Below are positions 43,943 to 52,567 of a DNA stretch of 64,000 bases, one piece after another. The stretch's first letter is position 1, and each line of letters opens with the position of its first letter. The position numbers were made by a program, and so were the translations under genes. The DNA is from Anaerofilum hominis (GTDB taxonomy: Bacteria > Bacillota > Clostridia > Oscillospirales > Ruminococcaceae), in the NCBI RefSeq assembly GCF_014287275.1, contig NZ_JACONZ010000001.1, forward strand, positions 558,001 to 622,000, in the 5' to 3' direction. The notes beneath the pieces were generated by a model. It was given only the letters and a program-made list of their open reading frames with translations, had not been told where the DNA came from and did not search any database.

Positions 43943-44803
43943 ATGAGCCAAAAAGTCATCCTGAGCGCCGACAGCCCCTGCGATCTGGGCCCGGAGCTGC
44001 AGCGGCGCTACGACGTCCACTTTTACCCTTTCCACATCCTGCTGGGCGAAGCGTCTTATACGGACAGTGTGGACATCCAGCCCGACGACCTCTACCGCGC
44101 CTGGCGCGAGCGCAGGCTGCTGCCCAAGACGGCCGCCGTCACGCCGCTGGAGTACGCCGAATATTTCCGCCCGTGGGTAGAGGCGGGCTATGAGGTGGTG
44201 CATGTCAGCATCGGCTCCGCCCTCTCGTCGGGTTATCAGAACTGCTGCGTCGCGGCCCGGTCTCTGGGGCATGTCTACCCGGTCAACTCCTGCAATCTCT
44301 CCACCGGCATCGGCCTGCTGGTGCTGCGGGCAGGAGAGCTGATCCGCCAGGGGATGCCTGCCGCGGAGATCCAGCAGACCCTGAACGCCCTGGTGCCCTG
44401 CAGCCATGCCAGCTTTGTGCTGGACACGCTGGAGTTCATGCGCGCAGGCGGCCGCTGCAGCGCCGTGGCCGCCTTTGGCGCCAATCTGCTGCACCTCAAG
44501 CCCTGTATCCAGGTCCACACGGAAAAAGAGGGCGCCATGGGCGTGGGCAAAAAATACCGAGGCTCCATGGAGACGGTGCTTCCCGCCTATATCCGCGACC
44601 AGCTTTCCGCTTATCGGGACCCCGTGCCGGACCACGTTTTTCTCACCCATTCCGGCGTGCCGGAAAACTGGCTCCAGGTATCCCGCAAAGCGGTGGAGGA
44701 GGCGGGCATCTTCCGGGAGATACACATCACCCGGGCCAGCTGCACCATCTCCGCCCACTGCGGCCCGGGCACGTTGGGTGTGCTGTTCCTGACAAAGAGC
44801 TGA
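43943..44803 (+). CDS. DegV family fatty-acid-binding protein
   Basis: A 286-residue protein of the DegV/FakB family, which holds a fatty acid for phosphorylation by FakA. It starts MSQKVILSADSPCDLGPELQ (the fatty-acid-contacting S-x-x-D region), followed by VHFYPFHILLGEASYTDSVD, KTAAVTPLEYAEYF, HVSIGSALSSGYQN (serine contacting the carboxylate), DTLEFMRAGGRCS and HCGPGTLGVLFL. Length and motifs are typical. FakA is not in the window. Confidence 0.93.
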   Translation: MSQKVILSADSPCDLGPELQRRYDVHFYPFHILLGEASYTDSVDIQPDDLYRAWRERRLLPKTAAVTPLEYAEYFRPWVEAGYEVVHVSIGSALSSGYQNCCVAARSLGHVYPVNSCNLSTGIGLLVLRAGELIRQGMPAAEIQQTLNALVPCSHASFVLDTLEFMRAGGRCSAVAAFGANLLHLKPCIQVHTEKEGAMGVGKKYRGSMETVLPAYIRDQLSAYRDPVPDHVFLTHSGVPENWLQVSRKAVEEAGIFREIHITRASCTISAHCGPGTLGVLFLTKS

Positions 44804-44982
44804 TCTTTTTGAAATGCAGCGGCCAGGGCCGGCCCGCCGCCCTGCAGGGCCGCAGGCAATACCGCAGGCGCAGAGAGGCCGCCTGTGTTCCTCCCCGCCG
44901 TGCGGACCTGCGGCGGGCGGAAAAGGGGCTGCGGCTTTCGCACAAAATTCCCGGGGACGGGGACCGTCCCCCGCACAGCAAA

Positions 44983-45031
44983 AAAAGAAGCGCTTTCCCA
45001 TCTGAGCCAGCCGTGGGAAAGCGTTTCTTTT
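44983..45031. terminator. Bidirectional terminator
   Basis: AAAAAGAAGCGCTTTCCCA pairs with TGGGAAAGCGTTTCTTTTTT with one mismatch across a 13-base loop. Confidence 0.82.
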
Positions 45032-45153
45032 TTGTCGTTTATTCGCCGCCGCCCGGCAGCGGCTGCCGGCCGGCCGCCGCGCCCTCCGGGGCCGCGGACG
45101 GGCCCAAGCGCGCGGTCATCCGCCGCCGGGGAACACGCAGGGGGCGCGCAGCG

Positions 45154-45389
45154 GCTTCAGGCCGCGGCGCTCCCTGCGGGGGGAGGGCCGCCGACCCAAA
45201 AGCACCGCGCCGGGCCGCATACCAGGCAATTTCAATCCATGCCGCTCTTGCGGGCGGCGGCTGCCCGGCAGCATCCAGAAAATGGGCGTGGGCACGTTTC
45301 GCTCCACGCCTCCCCGCGGAACGGCGGGGAATGCTCCCCCGACAAATCGTCTTTGAGGAACTTTCAATCCCGGCTGCAGAAAAGCAGCC
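45154..45389 (-). CRISPR. Possible degenerate CRISPR relic (I-C-like)
   Basis: ATTTCAATCC at 45229, GTTTCGCTCC at 45296 and CTTTCAATCC at 45361 are spaced 67 and 65 bases. Each is followed by a GC-rich imperfect palindrome, as in the type I-C repeat read in reverse (its minus-strand end is GGATTGAAAT). A weaker unit with CTTCAGGCC then GCTCCCTGCGGGGGG lies near 45154. Repeats are strongly diverged and no cas gene is present, so this is a candidate only. The rest of 44804-45397 holds the terminator at 44983. Confidence 0.35.
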
Positions 45390-45397
45390 TGCCCCTG

Positions 45398-47281
45398 TCA
45401 GGACAACTCGAACATGCCGGTGTAGAGCTGGTAATATTTGCCCTTTTGGGCCAGCAGCTCGTCGTGGGTGCCGCGCTCGATGATCTCGCCGTTCTCCAGC
45501 ACCATGATGGCGTTGGAATTGCGCACCGTGGACAGCCGGTGGGCAATGACAAAGACGGTGCGCCCCTCCATCAGGCCGTCCATCCCCTTTTCGATCAGCG
45601 CCTCGGTGCGGGTGTCGATGCTGCTGGTCGCCTCGTCCAGGATGAGCACCGGCGGGTCCGCCACCGCCGCCCTGGCAATGGCGATCAGCTGCCGCTGCCC
45701 CTGTGAAAGGTTGGCCCCGTCGCCGGTGAGCAGCGTGTCATACCCCTGCGGCAGATGGCGGATAAATCCATCCGCGTTGGCGATCTTCGCCGCGCGCTCG
45801 ATCTCCTCGTCGCTGGCGTCCAGCTTGCCGTAGCGGATGTTCTCCCGCACGGTGCCGGTGAACAGATGGGTGTCCTGCAGCACCATGGACAGCGAGCGGC
45901 GCAGGTCGTCCTTTTTGATCTTGTTCACGTTGATGCCGTCGTAGCGGATCTTGCCGTCGGGCACGTCGTAAAAGCGGTTGATCAGGTTGGTGATCGTGGT
46001 CTTGCCCGCGCCGGTGGAGCCGACAAAGGCGATCTTCTGTCCCGGTTTTGCATAGAGCGAGATATCCCGCAGCACCGTCTTTTTTTCGTCATAGCCGAAA
46101 GTGACATGGTCAAACACCACGTCCCCCTTTACCGGCGTATAATCCAGGCCGCCGGTCTGGTGCGGATGTTTCCAGGCCCACAGGCCGGTGTGATGGTCCG
46201 CCTCCCGCAGGCGGCCGTCCTCCCCGCGCTCCATGTTCACCAGCGTCACATAGCCGTCGTCCGTCTCGGGCTTTTCATCCATGACTTCAAAGATGCGCTC
46301 GGTGCCCGCCAGCGCGATGAGCACATTGTTGAACTGCTGGGAGATCTGGGTGATGGGCTGGGAAAACGAGCGGGTATACTGCAGGAACGAGGCGATGGTG
46401 CCGATGTCCATGCCGCCGCCGATGGCCATCACGGCGCCCGCGATGGCGGTGACGGCGTAATGGATATAAGAGAGGTTGCCCATGACGGGCATCAGGATAT
46501 TGGCAAAGGTGTTGGCGCTGGTGGCGGCGCGGCAAAGCTCGTCGTTGAGGGCGTCAAACTCCTGTTTCGCCTTGTCCTCATGGCAAAAGACCTTGACCAC
46601 CTTCTGGCCGTCGATCATCTCTTCAATATAGCCGTTGACGCGGCCGATGGCCTTTTGCTGCCGCTTGAAAAACGCGCCGCTGCGGCTGCCGATGCCCTTG
46701 ACCACCAGCAGCATCACCGCCAGCATGGCCAGCGTGATGAGGGTGAGCGCAGGGCTGAGCAGCAGCATACCGATAAAGACGCCGGTGACGGTGACCGCCG
46801 AGTTGATGAGCTGGGCGAAGCTCTGCGAGAACATGTCGCGCAGCGCGTCCACGTCGTTGGTGAAGCGGCTCATCAGTTCGCCGTGGGTGTGGGTGTCAAA
46901 ATATCCGATGGGCAGGCTCTGCAGATGACTGTAAAGATCGGTGCGCAGCCGGTAGAGGGTGCCGGTGGAGATGTTCAGCATCAGCCGGTTGTATACCCAG
47001 GTGCTGGCGGCGCCGCACAGATAGATGCCCCCCAGCAGGCAGAGCATCGAGACGAACCCGGACAGATCCGCCCCCTGCCGCCCCACAAGGGGCAGGATGT
47101 AATTGTTGATCAGCGGTTTCAAAAAGTAGGTGCCGGTCACCGAGGCGCCGGCGCTGATGAGGATGCAGACCACCACCAGGGCCAGCTGGGCGCGGTAAGC
47201 GCCCAGGTAGCGCAGCAGGCGGCTGAGGGTCGCCCGCAGATTCTTCGGCTTTGAAACAGCTTTGCGCATGGGACCCGCCAT
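45398..47281 (-). CDS. ABC exporter half-transporter (second subunit)
   Basis: A 627-residue multidrug-type ABC protein with six membrane helices in residues 1-340 and an ATPase domain with Walker A GSTGAGKTTITNLINRFYD, signature LSQGQRQLIAIARA (Q replaces the usual second G), Walker B VLILDEATSSID and an H-loop IAHRLSTVR. An acidic insert around 345-370 precedes the ATPase. It begins directly after the stop of the partner gene and the two probably form a heterodimer, a common MarR-controlled arrangement in Firmicutes. Confidence 0.94.
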   Translation of the reverse strand: MAGPMRKAVSKPKNLRATLSRLLRYLGAYRAQLALVVVCILISAGASVTGTYFLKPLINNYILPLVGRQGADLSGFVSMLCLLGGIYLCGAASTWVYNRLMLNISTGTLYRLRTDLYSHLQSLPIGYFDTHTHGELMSRFTNDVDALRDMFSQSFAQLINSAVTVTGVFIGMLLLSPALTLITLAMLAVMLLVVKGIGSRSGAFFKRQQKAIGRVNGYIEEMIDGQKVVKVFCHEDKAKQEFDALNDELCRAATSANTFANILMPVMGNLSYIHYAVTAIAGAVMAIGGGMDIGTIASFLQYTRSFSQPITQISQQFNNVLIALAGTERIFEVMDEKPETDDGYVTLVNMERGEDGRLREADHHTGLWAWKHPHQTGGLDYTPVKGDVVFDHVTFGYDEKKTVLRDISLYAKPGQKIAFVGSTGAGKTTITNLINRFYDVPDGKIRYDGINVNKIKKDDLRRSLSMVLQDTHLFTGTVRENIRYGKLDASDEEIERAAKIANADGFIRHLPQGYDTLLTGDGANLSQGQRQLIAIARAAVADPPVLILDEATSSIDTRTEALIEKGMDGLMEGRTVFVIAHRLSTVRNSNAIMVLENGEIIERGTHDELLAQKGKYYQLYTGMFELS

Positions 47282-49006
47282 TTACGCCACCCCCTTCTGC
47301 TGGGATTCATACACCTCGCGGTAGATCTCGCTGGTCTTCATCAGTTCGTCATGGGTGCCCACGGCGCTGATCCTGCCGTCGTCCAGCACCACGATGCGGT
47401 CGGCGTCCATCACCGAGGTGATGCGCTGGGCGATGATGATGGTGGTGGTGCCCGCCAGCTGGGTGCGCAGCGCGCCGCGGATGCGGCTGTCTGTGGCGGT
47501 GTCCACCGCGCTGGTGGAATCGTCCAAAATGACGATGCGCGGCTTTTTGAGCAGGGCCCGGGCGATGCACAGGCGCTGCTTCTGTCCCCCGGAGACGTTC
47601 ACGCCGCCCTGGCCGAGATCGGTCTCATAGCCGTCGGGGAAAGACGATACAAACCCGTCGGCGTCCGCCGCCAGGCAGGCCGCCCGCAGCTGTTCCCCGG
47701 TGGCCTGGCCGTCGCCCCAGCGCAGATTGTCTGCGATGGTGCCCGAAAAGAGCACGTTTTTCTGCAGCACCATGGCCACCCCGTCCCGCAGGGCCTCCAG
47801 CGGATACTCCTTGATGTCCCTGCCGCCCACCAGCAGCTCGCCGCCGTCGATGTCGTACAGGCGCGGGATAAGCTGCACCAGCGTGGTCTTTGCGCTGCCG
47901 GTGCCCCCGATGATGCCGATGGTCTCGCCGCTTTTGATGGACAGATTGATATGCTGCAGCGTCAGGTTATCCGGCCGGTGGGAATAGCTGAAAGAGACGT
48001 CTTTGAACTCGATCGAGCCATCCTCCAGCTTTGCGCCCGGGTCCGCGGCGCTGTCGTCGATATCCGGCGTCTCGTCCAGCACCTCGGTGATGCGGCGCAC
48101 CGAGGCGCGGGACAGCACCAGGTTGACGAACACCATGGAGAGCATCATCAGGGACATCAGGATCTGGGTCACATAGCTGATAAAGCTCATCAGCTCGCCG
48201 GTGCCCATGACGCCGCCCACGATCATGTTGCCGCCGAACCACAGGATGGAGATGATGCAGGCGTACATGGTCAGCTGCATGGCGGGCATGTTCAGGATCA
48301 CCAGTTTTTCCGCCCGCTTCTGCGCCGCGCGCAGGGCGTCCGCCTCTTTTTCAAACTTTTCCTCCTCGTACTCGTGGCGCACAAAGGCCTTGACCACCCG
48401 GATGGCGATCAGCCCCTCTTCCACACGGGCGTTCAGACCGTCGTATTTGGTGAGCATGGCCTGAAAGCGCGGATAAGCGCGGGTGGCGATCAGGTACAGC
48501 ACTGTGCCCAGCACCGGGATCGCCACAAAAAAGATCATCGCCAGCCGGGCGTTGATGCTGATCGTCATGGCGGTGGCGCAGATCAGCATGATCGGCGCGC
48601 GCACCAGCATGCGGATGCACATCATATAGGCCATCTGGGTGTTGGTGACGTCGGTGGTGAGCCGCGTCACCAGCGACGCGGTGGAAAACCGGTCCATGTT
48701 GGCAAATGAAAAGTCCTGGATCTTGTAAAAGAGCTTCTGGCGCACGTTTCTGGCAAAGCCCATGCTGGCCACTGCCGCGAAACGGCCGGACAGCGCGCCG
48801 AACGCCAGCGCCACCAGCGCGCAGAGCACCATCAGGCCCCCGACGCGCGCCACATAGCCCACGTCCCTGTTCTGGATGCCCACATCGATGATGCGGGACA
48901 TCAGCAGCGGGATCATGATGTCCACCACCACTTCGCCGATCACCATGACCGGCGTGAGCAGCGTTTGTTTTTTGTACTTCCCCACACAAGAAAGCAGTTG
49001 TCTCAC
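47282..49006 (-). CDS. ABC exporter half-transporter (first subunit)
   Basis: A 574-residue ABC exporter with six membrane helices and an ATPase with Walker A GGTGSAKTTLVQLIPRLYD (alanine in place of the usual glycine before K), signature VSGGQKQRLCIARAL, Walker B IVILDDSTSAVDTAT (Asp in place of the catalytic Glu) and H-loop region IIIAQRITSV with Q instead of His. The Glu-to-Asp and His-to-Gln changes suggest a degenerate ATP site, typical of one partner in heterodimeric exporters. A GTG start overlaps the MarR stop (GTGA). Confidence 0.94.
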   Translation of the reverse strand: MRQLLSCVGKYKKQTLLTPVMVIGEVVVDIMIPLLMSRIIDVGIQNRDVGYVARVGGLMVLCALVALAFGALSGRFAAVASMGFARNVRQKLFYKIQDFSFANMDRFSTASLVTRLTTDVTNTQMAYMMCIRMLVRAPIMLICATAMTISINARLAMIFFVAIPVLGTVLYLIATRAYPRFQAMLTKYDGLNARVEEGLIAIRVVKAFVRHEYEEEKFEKEADALRAAQKRAEKLVILNMPAMQLTMYACIISILWFGGNMIVGGVMGTGELMSFISYVTQILMSLMMLSMVFVNLVLSRASVRRITEVLDETPDIDDSAADPGAKLEDGSIEFKDVSFSYSHRPDNLTLQHINLSIKSGETIGIIGGTGSAKTTLVQLIPRLYDIDGGELLVGGRDIKEYPLEALRDGVAMVLQKNVLFSGTIADNLRWGDGQATGEQLRAACLAADADGFVSSFPDGYETDLGQGGVNVSGGQKQRLCIARALLKKPRIVILDDSTSAVDTATDSRIRGALRTQLAGTTTIIIAQRITSVMDADRIVVLDDGRISAVGTHDELMKTSEIYREVYESQQKGVA

Positions 49007-49533
49007 GTTCGTTTTCTCTCCTCTCTCTCCCTGCGGCTCTCGCGCAGGCGGGCTTCCAGCTGGCCGATGGGCACAAAGCCGTCCTGCGGCGGATAGGGCT
49101 CGCCTGTGATGTTGCAGATCATCCGCCCCAAAAAGGCGTTCAGCGCGGCCAGTTCCTCTTCGCTGAAGCCCTCAAAGGTGCGCTGGTCGAACTCGTCGTG
49201 AAAATCCCGGCAGCGCGCGGCCAGGTCATGGCCCCTTGGGGTCACCGACAGCCGCTTGCAGCGCTGGCTGCTCTCGTCCACCTCGCGCTGCAGCAGGCCC
49301 GCCTTTTCCAGGCGTTTGGCCGTCAGCGCCATGGAGGCCGGGGTGACCATCATGCTCTGGGCCACCTCCGCCTGGGTGCAGCCGTCGTGGCCGGCGATAT
49401 ACTCCACGACCCGCAGCTGCCCGAAATACAGGTCCATGCCCTGGGTCACCTTTTGCAGGATGATCCGCCGCAGCATCGACATCTCGTGCAGCCGCTGGGC
49501 CGCCCGCGTCACTTCGTCCCGTCGATTTTCCAT
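49003..49533 (-). CDS. MarR family regulator of the ABC exporter
   Basis: A 176-residue winged-helix regulator: MENRRDEVTRAAQRLHEMSM, YIAGHDGCTQAEVAQSMMVT, recognition helix PASMALTAKRLEKAGLL and wing DESSQRCKRLSVTPRG. It is the first gene of the operon and overlaps the first ABC gene. Likely represses the operon through the GTTAAGCG sites over its promoter; the ligand would be an exported compound. Confidence 0.92.
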   Translation of the reverse strand: MENRRDEVTRAAQRLHEMSMLRRIILQKVTQGMDLYFGQLRVVEYIAGHDGCTQAEVAQSMMVTPASMALTAKRLEKAGLLQREVDESSQRCKRLSVTPRGHDLAARCRDFHDEFDQRTFEGFSEEELAALNAFLGRMICNITGEPYPPQDGFVPIGQLEARLRESRREREERKRT

Positions 49534-49555
49534 CTCTCCGTTCCTTTCCGAAAAA

Positions 49556-49622
49556 ATGTTAAGCGTCAAACAGTTAAGCGCTTAACGTTTATCATTATAC
49601 GCAGCGTCGGCAAAAAGGTCAA
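49556..49622 (-). promoter_or_regulatory. Promoter and operators of the MarR-ABC operon
   Basis: Minus-strand TTGACC (49622-49617), 17-base spacer, TATAAT (49599-49594). The perfect palindrome GTTAAGCGCTTAAC (49573-49586) lies just downstream over the start site, with a further half-site GTTAAGCG near 49558-49565. Placement fits autorepression by MarR. Confidence 0.85.
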
Positions 49623-49660
49623 CTGTTTTTTCTGTGAAACATCTGCAAAATTTTCCGCCC

Positions 49661-49753
49661 TGTCCCCGTCTGTGCATGCGCTGCCGCAGGCTGCCGCGGC
49701 CGGGCTGCCCGCTGCGCCGGAACTGTCCCCCTCTGCGCACGCGCCGCCGCAGG
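49661..49753. repeat. Imperfect direct repeat of 30 bp, 63 bp apart
   Basis: TGTCCCCGTCTGTGCATGCG plus CTGCCGCAGG (49661-49690) recurs at 49724-49753 with four changes, separated by 33 unrelated bases. Both share TCCCC, GCACGCG-like and GCAGG blocks with the array at 20.9-21.2 kb, which may be coincidence in GC-rich DNA. Confidence 0.6.
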
Positions 49754-49852
49754 GCTTTTTCCCGGCGCAGCAGCTTAAAACGCGCAAAAGGCGTCCCCGC
49801 AGCCCGTTTCACCGGCGCCGGCAAATGGGCCGGTGCGCCGCCCCACGTCCGC

Positions 49853-49887
49853 TAAAAAATAACGGGGACCGCATACTGCGGTCCCCG
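49853..49887 (-). terminator. Terminator after the flavodoxin gene
   Basis: CGGGGACCGCA (49863-49873) and TGCGGTCCCCG (49877-49887) pair perfectly; on the minus strand TTATTTTTT follows. Confidence 0.88.
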
Positions 49888-49899
49888 CTGTCTTTTCTT

Positions 49900-50421
49900 T
49901 CATTTTTCCCCGCCGTTTTCCCGCACGACCCGGCGCGCGAACGCCCGCGCGGCCTCCAGGTCGGCCTCGTCCGGATGCGGATAGGCCAAGGCCCAATTGT
50001 CCAGCATCGCGCGCGCCTGCGCGTCCATCGGCTGCGCTTTCACCATGGCCTCATACCGGGTCTTCACCGCCTGCGGCATGCGTCCCTGGCACAAAAATCC
50101 GCCCGCCATCGAGCAGTCCGCCGGCAGCGCTTTTGCCATGCGGGCCAGCACCGTGTCGAAGTACTCCTGTGAGCCGCCGAACCCAGCCGTGCCGAACAGC
50201 GCCACCTTTTTGCCGGACAGCCCGGCCAGAAAAGCCGCCATCTCCCCGCTGCAGGCCCCCTTGTCGGTCCAGGAGCCCGCAAAGATCAGATCGGCCCGCG
50301 CTGCGGCCTCTCCCGGCGCGCCGTAAGCGACGCAGCTCCCCTCCGGCAGCGCCTCCCGGATCGCCCGCGCCACCTTGGCCGTATTTCCCGTTTTGCTGAT
50401 ATAGACCACCGCGTACTTCAT
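49900..50421 (-). CDS. Flavodoxin family protein
   Basis: A 173-residue FMN-binding protein. The phosphate loop is SKTGNTAKVARAI at residues 9-21, followed by ADLIFAGSWTDKGACSGEM and KKVALFGTAGFGGSQEYF. The C-terminal extension after about 110 (GFLCQGRMPQAVKTRYEAM) and overall length recall the flavodoxin-like BilS proteins, but no partner reductase is adjacent, so that link is weak. It is a single gene with its own promoter and terminator. Confidence 0.88.
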   Translation of the reverse strand: MKYAVVYISKTGNTAKVARAIREALPEGSCVAYGAPGEAAARADLIFAGSWTDKGACSGEMAAFLAGLSGKKVALFGTAGFGGSQEYFDTVLARMAKALPADCSMAGGFLCQGRMPQAVKTRYEAMVKAQPMDAQARAMLDNWALAYPHPDEADLEAARAFARRVVRENGGEK

Positions 50422-50466
50422 GACCGTACCGCCCCCCTGTCTTTTAAAATCCGTTCTGTGAGGTAC

Positions 50467-50494
50467 AGTATAGTCCGCGCGGCCCCAAAGTCAA
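50467..50494 (-). promoter_or_regulatory. Promoter of the flavodoxin gene
   Basis: Minus-strand TTGACT (50494-50489), 16-base spacer, TATACT (50472-50467). Confidence 0.75.
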
Positions 50495-50542
50495 GTTTTT
50501 TCACGGTTTTCTCACTTCCCGTGAAAAAGGCTGAACGCCGCT

Positions 50543-51844
50543 TCACTGCGGCGGCAGGCTGGGGGCGGCATCCTGCCACTGCGCAGAGGGCATGTCGGTG
50601 ATATAGGCGCTCTCCACCGCAGGCACATAGTAGGCCCCATAGGTCTTGAGGCCGTTTTCCCTTTCCAGGGAGGGCAGCTCGACCAAAAACCGATAGTAGG
50701 GCGCTACCGTGTCAGAGCCGACCCGGTACACCAGTTCGGCAGCCGCAAGATATTCCATGCCGGGAAAGGCCTCTGTGACGCTGGTAAGGCAGACCCCCTG
50801 CGCCAGCAGCGTCTGCGCGTCTTTATAGGAGACCACGGGATAGTCGCCCAGCTTCTCCCCCGCCGCGCCGGCGCCGGACAGGCGGAAGCCGTACAGCCGT
50901 CCCTGTTCATCGTTCCAGAAAGTGAGGCCGCCCAGGCTGAACTGCAGCAGCTGGTCCGCCAGCGTGCCGCTGCCCTCGAAAACAGCGAATTCCCGATGGG
51001 CCTCCCCCTCGTAGGTGTAGTCCTGAAAAAGCCGCGGCATGGGCTGGGACAGCCCCAAAGGCTCGCCGTAGACCGACCAGAGATAAAGCGCCGTCCGCCC
51101 GGCCTCCGCCGCACCGGCGTCCGCCGTGAAGTCATACCCGGCGGGCAGGGCGATCGGCTCGCGGAACTCCACGGTCAGGTCGCCTCCCGCGTCCACCGCC
51201 AGTACCGCTCCGCCGCATTCCGCCGCAGCGCGGTAGGGCCGGGTGTTCAGCTCCACCGTCAGGCTGTCGGCGCCCTGCAGCTTTTCCCAGATCTCAGCTA
51301 TCTCGCTCTCGGTGGGAGAGATCTCGACCTCCTCCACCGCATAGCCCAGCTTTGCGGCAAGCTCGCGCAGCCGCGCCTCCATCTGCTGCGCGTCCAGCGT
51401 GAACCGGGCCGCTCCGCTCAGATACAGGGTACTGCCGTTTTTGTAGACCGGCAGGCTGTCCACCGCATCGCCTGGCTGCCAGGGGCAGCCGCGTTCCAGT
51501 TCCGACGGCGCGAACTCCAAAAGGCCCTCAAAGCCAAACCCTCCGCCCCCGCTTTCGCCCAGCGCAAAGGCCTGGGGGGCTGCGCCTCCGCCCGCATCCT
51601 GCATGTTCTGCTGGGCGGTCTCATCCAGCGCCTCGGCGCCGGCAGTGCCCGGTGCGGCAGAGGCGTACCGATCGCCTGCCCGCAGCAGCAGCGGCAGCAG
51701 GCAGGCCAGCGCCGCGCAGGCCGCCAGGGGCAGCCAGCGCCGGAGTGTCGTTTTCTCCTTGCGCGGGGCAGGCGTCTGGTCCGCCTCCAAGATCAGGTCG
51801 TCCTCTACCAAGCCGATGGCCCGCAGCAGCTTTTCCCCGCTCAT
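50543..51844 (-). CDS. Membrane protein, likely anti-sigma partner
   Basis: A 433-residue protein with a cytoplasmic N-terminus (SGEKLLRAIGLVEDDLILEA), one membrane helix at about 36-56 (WLPLAACAALACLLPLLL) and a large extracytoplasmic domain. It lacks a clear zinc-binding anti-sigma HxxxCxxC motif. ATG start overlaps the sigma-factor stop (ATGA), so the pair is coupled, the usual setting for a membrane anti-sigma factor or sigma-linked sensor. Nothing in the outer domain is familiar to me. Confidence 0.75.
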   Translation of the reverse strand: MSGEKLLRAIGLVEDDLILEADQTPAPRKEKTTLRRWLPLAACAALACLLPLLLRAGDRYASAAPGTAGAEALDETAQQNMQDAGGGAAPQAFALGESGGGGFGFEGLLEFAPSELERGCPWQPGDAVDSLPVYKNGSTLYLSGAARFTLDAQQMEARLRELAAKLGYAVEEVEISPTESEIAEIWEKLQGADSLTVELNTRPYRAAAECGGAVLAVDAGGDLTVEFREPIALPAGYDFTADAGAAEAGRTALYLWSVYGEPLGLSQPMPRLFQDYTYEGEAHREFAVFEGSGTLADQLLQFSLGGLTFWNDEQGRLYGFRLSGAGAAGEKLGDYPVVSYKDAQTLLAQGVCLTSVTEAFPGMEYLAAAELVYRVGSDTVAPYYRFLVELPSLERENGLKTYGAYYVPAVESAYITDMPSAQWQDAAPSLPPQ

Positions 51845-52401
51845 AACCGCACCCCCTCCCGTTCCAGATAGGTCCGCAGCCGGGCGCGGGTACGGCTGAG
51901 CAGGGTGCGGGTGTTGACCTCGGTCAGCCCATACCGCGCCGCAATAGATTCGATCGGGTCCGCATACCAGTAGCGGCGCAAAAACACGCCGCGCGCCGTC
52001 CTGTTCTGGGTGCGCAAAAACGCCGTTATCAGGGCGGCCAGTTCCCGCTCATCCAGCGCCTCCTCCACCTCCTGCCCGCCGGGCAGGCAGCCGGCCAGCT
52101 CGTCGATGAGCAGCGCGGCCGGCGCGGCGCGCTTTTTTGCGGTGTTGTAGTCATACCGGTCCAGCGCGTGGTTGCGGGCGATGCGGCCCAAAAACGGCGC
52201 CAGCCGGTCCGGCCGTTTGGTGGGCATGGCGTTCCAGGCGGAAAGCCAGGTATCGTTTTCGCACTCCTCGGTGTCCTCATGGCTGCCCAGGATATTGCGG
52301 ATGATGGTGCGGCAATACGCGCCGTATTTGCGCGCCGTCTCCCGGATCGCCTCTTCGCTGCGCTGCCAGTACAGCTCGACAATGGCACAGTCCTCCAGCA
52401 T
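51841..52401 (-). CDS. ECF-like RNA polymerase sigma factor
   Basis: A 186-residue sigma-70-like factor. Region 2 runs through MLEDCAIVELYWQRSEEAIR, ILGSHEDTEECENDTWLSAW and FLGRIARNHALDRYDYNTA; region 4 covers FLRRYWYADPIESIAARYGL and NTRTLLSRTRARLRTYLE. The start at 52401 follows AAAGGAGGAG. It is coupled to the membrane protein downstream. The target regulon is unknown. Confidence 0.9.
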   Translation of the reverse strand: MLEDCAIVELYWQRSEEAIRETARKYGAYCRTIIRNILGSHEDTEECENDTWLSAWNAMPTKRPDRLAPFLGRIARNHALDRYDYNTAKKRAAPAALLIDELAGCLPGGQEVEEALDERELAALITAFLRTQNRTARGVFLRRYWYADPIESIAARYGLTEVNTRTLLSRTRARLRTYLEREGVRL

Positions 52402-52567
52402 GCCGGCTCCTCCTTTCCGGAACAAAGCAAAACAGACCCATTTCGGTCCCCTCTGTTATTCATATAGGAAAAACGTCGGAAATGTGGCAGGCAGGGCGCA
52501 TTTTATCGCCCCGGCGACTCCCCCTCTGCCCGGCCCGGCAGCCGGGATCGCCGGGGCACCCACGCGG

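Noticed and set aside
50496..50528. Hairpin TTTTTCACGG/CCGTGAAAAA as a terminator
   Set aside because: The U run is on the wrong side for the minus-strand gene it follows; arm A/T runs only.
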